From: an uncultured Lachnospiraceae bacterium
GTDB lineage: Bacteria > Bacillota > Clostridia > Lachnospirales > Lachnospiraceae
Assembly (NCBI GenBank): GCA_947629385.1
Contig: CANRDO010000003.1
Coordinates: forward strand, 62,001 to 126,000
Length of the DNA stretch: 64,000 nt
Direction: 5' to 3'
Position numbers and translations under genes: made by a program. The notes under the pieces are model-generated. The model saw only the letters and a program-made list of their open reading frames with translations. It was not told where the DNA came from and ran no database searches. Positions 50,650 through 56,783 of the stretch are shown in pieces; position 1 is the first letter of the stretch; every line of letters begins with the position of its first letter.

Positions 50650-51648
50650 ATGGATATGGCGGCACGAAAGATCGTAGTGTACAGCTACAGAGATTTTGAC
50701 GAGGCGGTATATTTTGAAAAATTCGGAAAGGAATACGATACGGAGATCATCATCTGCCGCGAGGCGCCGGACACAGAAAACGCGCACTTGGCGGAGGGCT
50801 GCGCGGGGGTGAGCGTGCTCACGACGGCGATCACCGAGGACATTATCAAGGTCTGGCAGGAGATGGGCGTGAAGCATATCTCGACCCGGACGATCGGCTA
50901 CGATCATGTGGATGTCGAGGCCGCGAAGCGTCATGGTATCACGGTGAGCAACGTCGCTTACTCGACCGGAAGCGTGGCGGACTACACGGTGATGCTGATC
51001 CTTATGGCGCTGCGAAAGATGAAGATGATCATGAAGCGCGCGGACGGCATGGACTATTCACTGAAGGACAGCATCGGGCGGCAGCTCGGGGATCTGACGG
51101 TCGGCGTCATCGGCACCGGGAGGATGGGCGAGCATGTGATCCGCAATCTGAGCGGATTCGGCTGCCGGATCCTGGCGAACGATCTGTATGAGAAAGAAAT
51201 CGTGAAGCAGTATGCGACGTATGTGGATCGCGACACTTTATTTGCGGAGAGTGACGTCATCACCTTCCATGTGCCGGCGGCGGACGGCACGCACCACATC
51301 GTCTGTAAGGAGACGCTTGCGAAGATGAAGGACGGCGTCGTGATCGTGAACACCTCGCGCGGCAGCGTGATCGACACGCCGGTCTTGATCGACGCGCTCG
51401 AGCAGGGCAAGGTCAGCGCGGCGGCTCTGGACGTCATCGAGAACGAGCTCGGGATTTTTTATGGGGATTATAAATATAAGCTGATCGGGCACCGCGAGAT
51501 GTCTATCCTCAAGGACATGCCGAACGTGCTGATGCTTCCGCACATGGCATTCTACACGGAGAACGCGGTCAGCGACATGGTGCACTACTCGATTGAGAGT
51601 ATCGTGACGGAGGCGGAAGGCGGAAAGAGCCGCTTCCGGGTGGAATAA
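50650..51648 (+). CDS. D-2-hydroxyacid dehydrogenase (VanH/D-LDH-like)
   Basis: A 332-residue D-isomer dehydrogenase. NAD motif GVIGTGRMGEHV (about 151), catalytic Arg in VNTSRGSVID, Glu in LDVIENE and His in LPHMAFYTENA. RTIGYDHVDVEAAKRHGI and VAYSTGSVADYTVMLIL resemble VanH-type D-lactate dehydrogenases, but no D-Ala-D-Lac ligase or vanX is nearby, so a metabolic role is likely. Overall it differs from the preceding LdhA-like enzyme, so the pair is not a recent duplicate. Confidence 0.88.
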   Translation: MDMAARKIVVYSYRDFDEAVYFEKFGKEYDTEIIICREAPDTENAHLAEGCAGVSVLTTAITEDIIKVWQEMGVKHISTRTIGYDHVDVEAAKRHGITVSNVAYSTGSVADYTVMLILMALRKMKMIMKRADGMDYSLKDSIGRQLGDLTVGVIGTGRMGEHVIRNLSGFGCRILANDLYEKEIVKQYATYVDRDTLFAESDVITFHVPAADGTHHIVCKETLAKMKDGVVIVNTSRGSVIDTPVLIDALEQGKVSAAALDVIENELGIFYGDYKYKLIGHREMSILKDMPNVLMLPHMAFYTENAVSDMVHYSIESIVTEAEGGKSRFRVE

Positions 51649-51716
51649 GATCTGACAGAATGCATATGATCATAGAGAGTATTTGATCATGTGGCGATTT
51701 CTGATTAGGAACATAT

Positions 51717-51816
51717 TATACCCGATAAGGTATATGATTGGATTTGTGAAAGAATCTACACCTTAGCGGGTATATTTATAGAGAATTATTCTTGATTTTA
51801 ACCCCGAAAGGGTATA
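51717..51816. promoter_or_regulatory. three HipB-type operators, 40 and 42 bp apart
   Basis: Site 1 TATACCCGATAAGGTATA (51717-51734), site 2, inverted, TACACCTTAGCGGGTATA (51757-51774) and site 3 TAACCCCGAAAGGGTATA (51799-51816). Each has TA(T/A)ACC/CC and GGTATA arms. Site 3 overlaps the promoter spacer, so binding would repress it. Confidence 0.7.
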
Positions 51817-51820
51817 AAAT
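51792..51820 (+). promoter_or_regulatory. hipBST promoter
   Basis: TTGATT (51792-51797), 17 bases, TAAAAT (51815-51820); operator site 3 covers the spacer. Confidence 0.6.
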
Positions 51821-51944
51821 AATATAATAGAAAAACATATTCTGAGAATAATCTATTGCAGAGACAGCAAACGGCGGTAGGAAACGGATAGCAGAAAACA
51901 ATGTGCAGCAGAAAGCGATAAGCGATATGGAGGCGACAATCACA

Positions 51945-52148
51945 ATGAACAGGATTGCCGAATTTATAAAAACGAATAGGCGGGCAGCAGGTCTGACGCA
52001 AGAGGAATTTGCTCTGCGCTCCGGACTCGGATTGCGCTTTGTCCGGGAGCTGGAACAGGGCAAGGAGACCGTGCGGATGGACAAGGTCAACGAGGCGCTT
52101 GCGATGTTTGGCATGGAGGCGGTTCCCGGAAGAAAGGATGAGCGCTGA
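51945..52148 (+). CDS. hipB: HipB-like antitoxin regulator
   Basis: A 67-residue XRE-type helix-turn-helix protein: MNRIAEFIKTNRRAAGLTQEEFALRSGLG...ELEQGKETVRMDKVNEALAMFG. It is the DNA-binding component of a HipBST-like toxin-antitoxin. The ATG at 51945 has GGAGG 11 bases upstream; in-frame ATGs at 51927 and 51903 are less well placed. Its last base overlaps the hipS start, and three operators precede it. Confidence 0.85.
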   Translation: MNRIAEFIKTNRRAAGLTQEEFALRSGLGLRFVRELEQGKETVRMDKVNEALAMFGMEAVPGRKDER

Positions 52149-52477
52149 TGGATGGATTTCGAACAGCCTATGTCTATGTGAGAGATGTATATGCGGGTAT
52201 TCTCTGCGAGACGGATGAGGGGTATTCCTTTGCTTATGACACCGAATACCTTGCCATGAACGGTGCTGCCGCCGTTTCACTGACGCTGCCCATTACGAAG
52301 GAAACCTACACATCAAAAACGCTGTTTCCTTTTTTTGACGGATTGATTCCGGAAGGGTGGCTTTTGGATGCCGTCAGTCGAAATTGGAAAATAGATATAC
52401 GGGATCGTTTCGGGCTTCTGCTTGTCGCCTGCAGGGATACAATCGGGGCGGTTTCGATCCGGGAGGAACGAGTATGA
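52148..52477 (+). CDS. hipS: HipS-like protein (HipA N-subdomain as a separate gene)
   Basis: A 109-residue protein matching the N-terminal subdomain 1 of HipA: VYVRDVYAGILCETDEGYSFAYDTEYLAMNGAAAVSLTLPIT and LFPFFDGLIPEGWLLDAV. It is encoded as its own gene, as HipS is in the tripartite HipBST system of enteropathogenic E. coli, where HipS rather than HipB neutralises the kinase. It overlaps hipB by one base and the kinase gene by four. Confidence 0.85.
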   Translation: MDGFRTAYVYVRDVYAGILCETDEGYSFAYDTEYLAMNGAAAVSLTLPITKETYTSKTLFPFFDGLIPEGWLLDAVSRNWKIDIRDRFGLLLVACRDTIGAVSIREERV

Positions 52478-53427
52478 ATTGTCTGTGCTGTGGAAAACCT
52501 CTTTCGGAGGTGGAAGAACAGAGTGGGTGGCATAAGAGATGTGTCAGGAGCTTTTTTGGTACAGCCGCTGTTCCGGAAATAGAGATTGATGAGGAGGCGT
52601 TGGAGCATCTTGCGAAAGAGAGCACAAACAAAGGTTTTACTGTGCCGGGAGTGCAGAAAAAATTATCTCTGCATCTTTTTTCCGAAGGGAAAAATCCCCG
52701 ACTTACACTTGTGAACTATCCTACCGGATATATTTTGAAACCTCAGGTCGAGCAATTCGAGGCGCTTCCGGAAGCGGAGCAGCTGGTGATGTCTATGGCG
52801 GACGCCGCGGGGATTAAGACCGTCCCGCATGCGCTGATTCGTAAAGATGGGGAATATGCGTATATCACCCGGCGTGTTGATCGCGTGATCGGGAAAGATA
52901 CGGTTCAGAAGTTTGCCATGGAGGATTTCTGCCAGCTCGATCTTCGTTTGACACAGGACAAATATCGGGGTTCGTACGAACGCTGCGCGAAGATCATAGA
53001 AAAATATTCCAGCCGGAGAGGTCTTGATATGACGGAGCTATACATGCGGTTGGTTTTCTGTTATCTTGTCGGAAATTCCGATATGCATCTCAAGAACTTT
53101 TCCTTGATCGAGACGGAGGAGAGAAGTGGAAGATATATTCTTTCGCCGGCCTATGATCTGCTTCCCGTCAACCTGATCATGCCGGAAGATCAGGAGGAAT
53201 TCGCGTTGACGATGAACGGTAAAAAAAGAAATATTCACGGGGGAGATTTTCTGGTCTATGCCGAAAAATGCGGGATCGGAAGGGTTCCGGCAATGAAGAT
53301 GATCCGCAGGCTGGTCTCTCTGAAGCCGCGGTTTGTCGTCATGTGTGAGGAATCGCTTCTGCCGGAGAAGATGAAGGAAGGCCTGATCCGGCTAATCGAG
53401 GAACGGTGCGGAGTTTTTGAAGAATGA
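52474..53427 (+). CDS. hipT: HipT-like Ser/Thr kinase toxin with N-terminal zinc motif
   Basis: A 317-residue HipA-family kinase lacking the N-subdomain. A zinc-binding motif is at the start (C3, C5-C6, H20, C23). The Gly-rich loop is GFTVPGVQKKLSL (about 50-62), the catalytic motif is G200-N-S-D203-M-H-L-K-N208, and the metal-binding Asp is D228 (SPAYDLLPV). E. coli HipA phosphorylates GltX and HipT phosphorylates TrpS; the target here is unknown. GGGAGG precedes the ATG, which overlaps hipS as ATGA. A terminator follows. Confidence 0.88.
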   Translation: MNCLCCGKPLSEVEEQSGWHKRCVRSFFGTAAVPEIEIDEEALEHLAKESTNKGFTVPGVQKKLSLHLFSEGKNPRLTLVNYPTGYILKPQVEQFEALPEAEQLVMSMADAAGIKTVPHALIRKDGEYAYITRRVDRVIGKDTVQKFAMEDFCQLDLRLTQDKYRGSYERCAKIIEKYSSRRGLDMTELYMRLVFCYLVGNSDMHLKNFSLIETEERSGRYILSPAYDLLPVNLIMPEDQEEFALTMNGKKRNIHGGDFLVYAEKCGIGRVPAMKMIRRLVSLKPRFVVMCEESLLPEKMKEGLIRLIEERCGVFEE

Positions 53428-53430
53428 TAG

Positions 53431-53465
53431 AAAAAGTCCCCGGGCGGATGCCTGAGGACTTTTTT
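53431..53465. terminator. bidirectional terminator between hipT and tRNA-Ser
   Basis: Stem AAAAAGTCC/GGACTTTTT with inner GGGC/GCCT pairing. Confidence 0.8.
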
Positions 53466-53471
53466 CTGTAG

Positions 53472-53559
53472 CGGAGAGTGTGGGATTCGAACCCACGTGC
53501 CCAGTAAAGGACAACCGCATTTCGAGTGCGGCTCGTTATGACCACTTCGATAACTCTCC
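53472..53559 (-). tRNA. tRNA-Ser (anticodon CGA)
   Basis: The reverse complement folds as an 88-base class II tRNA: acceptor GGAGAGT/ACTCTCC with discriminator G, anticodon stem CCGCA/TGCGG with loop CTCGAAA (anticodon CGA, reading UCG), a long variable arm and T-loop GTTCGAATC. The CCA end is not encoded. It is the only tRNA in the window. Confidence 0.93.
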
Positions 53560-53652
53560 AAGTCAGTGCTTTTCTATTATAAGTCACGGGATTTGTTCCG
53601 TCAACTGTTTTCTCGACCTTCTGAATTTCTTTTTGATGTTCCGACCCTTTTT

Positions 53653-54162
53653 TCAGATTTCTGAAATTTCCTTTTCAATTCTTTTTATTTCCCGCAGCTC
53701 CCGGAAGAAGCCGGACAGCATCTTGCTACATTCCTGCTCCAGCACACCGCGCGCGACGATCACCTGGTGATTGAATTGCTCCATCTCCAGAAGATTGAGC
53801 ACGGAGCCTGCGCAGCCGGCCTTGGGATTCATGCTGCCGATGACCGCGCGCGTGATGCGGGACTGGACGATCGCCCCGGCGCACATCTGGCACGGCTCGA
53901 GCGTGATGTAGATTGTGCAGCCCTCCAGCCTCCAGTCGCCAAGCTTTTTGCTGGCACGGCGGATCGCGTTGATCTCCGCGTGTGAGGTGGTATTCTTGTC
54001 AGTGTTGCGGCGGTTGTAGCCGCGCGCGACGATCTTTCCGTCGCAGACGATCACGCAGCCGATCGGTACCTCCTGCAGCGCGTAGGCCTTCCGGGCCTGG
54101 CGCAGCGCCTCGCGCATAAATTTTTCGTCGATTTCCCGGGACACCGGGGGCAGAGAGATCAT
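53653..54162 (-). CDS. tadA: tRNA-adenosine deaminase
   Basis: A 169-residue zinc deaminase that converts A34 to inosine in tRNA-Arg(ACG). The zinc ligands and catalytic Glu are in TTSHAEINAI and LEPCQMCAGAI. N-terminal FMREALRQARKAYALQEVPIGCVIV is typical. AAAGGA precedes the ATG. Adjacent to the SRP RNA gene, a linkage common in Firmicutes where tadA-scr-dnaX cluster; here the SRP RNA lies upstream of tadA and dnaX is not present. Confidence 0.94.
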   Translation of the reverse strand: MISLPPVSREIDEKFMREALRQARKAYALQEVPIGCVIVCDGKIVARGYNRRNTDKNTTSHAEINAIRRASKKLGDWRLEGCTIYITLEPCQMCAGAIVQSRITRAVIGSMNPKAGCAGSVLNLLEMEQFNHQVIVARGVLEQECSKMLSGFFRELREIKRIEKEISEI

Positions 54163-54204
54163 GATAGAGTCCTTTCATGGAGACTGGGCTTTTTTTAAAT
54201 TTAA

Positions 54205-54472
54205 ATCCGTGCGCCTCCCATCGAATGCATATCACAGACGTTACTCTGACAGTTAGCTCGGCCCAGGCGCCCTCACGGCACACAGAGAGTTCCGCTTAGT
54301 GCTGCTTTGTTCCCAACCTGACACGGTTCACGGGTCCCTGTTGCGCGAGACCCAAACGTCAACACCACTTATCAGAGGCTGCTCCGCAATCGTACACCCT
54401 CCGTTCGGCATCACCCCTGCTGTAGCGGATTGCAGGTACAGGGCACCGCTATCTCCCCGGCTGCACGGACTC
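54205..54472 (-). ncRNA. ffs: large signal-recognition-particle RNA (with Alu domain)
   Basis: About 268 bases on the minus strand. Near the 5' end it has the Alu-domain text AGCCGGGGAGATAGCGGTG and CTGCAATCCGCTACAGCAGG; the S-domain core is TGTCAGGTTGGGAACAAAG followed by CAGCACTAAG; CGCCTGGGCCGAGCTAAC is near the 3' end. The termini pair through TCCGTGC/GCACGGA. These match the Bacillus/Clostridium scRNA type. The S-domain loop reads GGGAAC rather than the usual GGAAG. Ends are estimated to within a few bases. Confidence 0.93.
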
Positions 54473-54574
54473 CCTAACTATACAGGTTTTGCGGGGCTTT
54501 GTCAAGTCTGCCGAGATGATGTGAGCAAAAGAAAGATCAGTATAAAATATGTACCGAATCCGCGTCAAAAAGTC

Positions 54575-54603
54575 TTGACATTTTCCATGAAAAAAGGTAT
54601 TAT
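54575..54603 (+). promoter_or_regulatory. promoter of rubrerythrin
   Basis: TTGACA (54575-54580), 17 bases, TATTAT (54598-54603). GATAACAGGAATAATTATC immediately downstream loosely resembles a Fur-family site. Confidence 0.65.
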
Positions 54604-54649
54604 CTCAGATAACAGGAATAATTATCAATTTTAAAAGGAGGAATATATC

Positions 54650-55192
54650 ATGAAAGAATTAAAGGGCACCAAGACCGAACAGAACCTGCAGGCTGCGTTT
54701 GCCGGGGAGTCTCAGGCGCGCAACAAATATACGTACTTCGCGAGCAAGGCGAAGAAGGACGGTTATGTCCAGATCGCGGCGATTTTCGAGGAAACGGCAG
54801 CGAACGAAAAGGAGCACGCGAAGATCTGGTACAAGCTGTTGAACGGCGGCGCGGTGGGCTCCACGATCGAGAATCTCGAGGAGGCCGCGGCAGGCGAGAA
54901 CTATGAGTGGACCGACATGTACGCAGGCTTCGCGAAGGACGCGCGCGAGGAAGGTTTCGACGACATTGCTTTCCTGTTTGAGGAAGTGGCGAAGATCGAG
55001 AAGGAGCATGAGGAGCGCTACCGCAAGCTGCTCGCGAACATCAAGGGCGACCTTGTATTTTCCAAGGAGGGCGACGTGGTGTGGCAGTGCTCGAACTGCG
55101 GTCACATCTGCGTGGGCAAGAAGGCCCCGGAGGTATGTCCGGTGTGCGCGCATCCGCAGAGCTATTTCCAGGTGAAGGCAGAGAATTATTAA
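54650..55192 (+). CDS. rbr: rubrerythrin
   Basis: A 180-residue peroxidase in the normal domain order: diiron four-helix bundle first ([44 protein letters not shown]) then a C-terminal rubredoxin ([10 protein letters not shown]...CPVCAHP). It detoxifies hydrogen peroxide in anaerobes. AAGGAGG precedes the ATG by eight bases. The window therefore encodes both rubrerythrin types in different loci. Confidence 0.94.
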   Translation: MKELKGTKTEQNLQAAFAGESQARNKYTYFASKAKKDGYVQIAAIFEETAANEKEHAKIWYKLLNGGAVGSTIENLEEAAAGENYEWTDMYAGFAKDAREEGFDDIAFLFEEVAKIEKEHEERYRKLLANIKGDLVFSKEGDVVWQCSNCGHICVGKKAPEVCPVCAHPQSYFQVKAENY

Positions 55193-55363
55193 GAACGGCT
55201 GTATGATATGCTGCATTGCGGGTCGGGCTGATCTGTGATGCGGCATAACTTGACTTTGCGTGTTTTACGGGTCATCAGATCATAAAGCTGTCTCGGCATG
55301 AGTGCGTCATGACTTTTTGAAGCTGATATCGTTACAACATAGAGTTGGGAAAAGGAGAGGAAT

Positions 55364-56743
55364 ATGAAATACAGGTGTTCAGTCTGTGGTTATATCTATG
55401 AAGGAGACAGTATTCCGGAGGATTTTACCTGTCCGGTCTGCCATCAGCCGGCGGACAAGTTTGTTCCGCTGGAGGATGCGGCGGCGCCCGAGGAGCCAGT
55501 GGCTTCCGACAAGCCGCTTGATCTGTCGTACGATCCGCTGTTCGCGCGGACGGATCCTTCGTGCCGTTTCATGAAGGAGATTCACGAGATGGCAGTGAGC
55601 GGGCATTCCCTGCACAGCGCGATGAGCACGCAGATGCCGATGCCGGGCTGGGACGATATCCTGCTCCTCGGCGCGCAGCTGAATCCGCCGCCGCTTGACG
55701 ACGGGGAAGAGGTGGATACGACGACCGTGATCGGCAGGCATGCGAAAAAGCCGATGGTGCTGGAGAGCCCGGTCTATATCTCGCACATGTCATTCGGAGC
55801 GCTCTCGAAGGAGGCGAAGGTGTCGCTGGCAAAAGGCAGCGCGATGGCGAAGACGGCGATGTGCAGCGGAGAGGGCGGCATTCTCCCTGAGGAGAAGGCG
55901 GCGGCCTATAAGTATATTTTTGAGTATGTTCCGAACCGTTACAGCGTGACACCGGAGAATCTTCAGACCTCGGACGCGATTGAGATCAAGATCGGGCAGG
56001 GCACGAAGCCCGGCATGGGCGGTCATCTGCCGGGGGATAAGGTGACGAAGGAGATCGCCGAGATCCGTGGCAAGGAGATGGGAAAGGACGTGCAAAGCCC
56101 GTCCAAATTCCCGGACATCAACACGAAGGATGATCTGAAGAATCTGGTCTATATGCTGCGCGAGGCGTCCGGCGGACGTCCGGTCGGCGTTAAGATCGCG
56201 GCGGGCCGCATTGAGAAGGATCTGGAGTTCTGCGTCTACGCGGAGCCGGATTTCATCACGATCGACGGGAGAGGCGGGGCGACAGGCTCCAGCCCGTTCT
56301 TCCTGCGTGAGTCCACGAGCGTTCCGACGGTCTACGCGCTCTATCGGGCGAGAAAATATCTGGATTCTGTCGGTTCGGATATCGACCTCGTCATCACGGG
56401 CGGGCTGAGGGTGTCCTCGGACTTCGCAAAGGCAATCGCGATGGGCGCGGATGCGGTGGCGGTGGCGTCGGCTCCGCTGATCGCGGCGGCGTGTCAGCAG
56501 TACCGCATCTGCGGCTCCGGCATGTGTCCGGCGGGGATCGCAACGCAGGATCCGGCGCTCCGGGCGCGCGTCAAGGTGGATGCGGCGGCGCAGCGTGTGG
56601 CAAACTACCTCAACGTATCGCTTGAGGAGCTGAAGACCTTCGCGCGCATCACAGGGCACAGGAAGCTGCATGATCTGTCCGTGGACGATCTGGTCACGAT
56701 TAGCAGTGAGATTTCGGAGCACACGAACATCCCGCACGCATAA
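55364..56743 (+). CDS. rubredoxin fused to glutamate-synthase FMN domain
   Basis: A 459-residue fusion. Residues 1-40 are a rubredoxin (C5-S-V-C8-G and C23-P-V-C26-H). Residues about 80-440 are the FMN-binding TIM-barrel of the glutamate synthase large subunit (SHMSFGALSKEAKVSLAKGSAMAKTA, GQGTKPGMGGHLPGDKVTKEIAEIR, TIDGRGGATGSSP, ITGGLRVSSDFAKAIAMGADAV) with a CGSGMCPAGIATQDP block in the [3Fe-4S] cysteine position. The amidotransferase and C-terminal domains of GltB are absent. It probably uses the rubredoxin as its electron partner. Follows the rubrerythrin gene by 171 bases of non-coding DNA. Confidence 0.88.
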   Translation: MKYRCSVCGYIYEGDSIPEDFTCPVCHQPADKFVPLEDAAAPEEPVASDKPLDLSYDPLFARTDPSCRFMKEIHEMAVSGHSLHSAMSTQMPMPGWDDILLLGAQLNPPPLDDGEEVDTTTVIGRHAKKPMVLESPVYISHMSFGALSKEAKVSLAKGSAMAKTAMCSGEGGILPEEKAAAYKYIFEYVPNRYSVTPENLQTSDAIEIKIGQGTKPGMGGHLPGDKVTKEIAEIRGKEMGKDVQSPSKFPDINTKDDLKNLVYMLREASGGRPVGVKIAAGRIEKDLEFCVYAEPDFITIDGRGGATGSSPFFLRESTSVPTVYALYRARKYLDSVGSDIDLVITGGLRVSSDFAKAIAMGADAVAVASAPLIAAACQQYRICGSGMCPAGIATQDPALRARVKVDAAAQRVANYLNVSLEELKTFARITGHRKLHDLSVDDLVTISSEISEHTNIPHA

Positions 56744-56783
56744 GAGGACAGTCGAAAATCCTGCAGACAGGAAAGATTGCCTC

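Noticed and set aside
50650..51648. Vancomycin-resistance vanH
   Set aside because: The enzyme resembles VanH, but no vanA/B ligase, vanX or VanRS regulators occur nearby.
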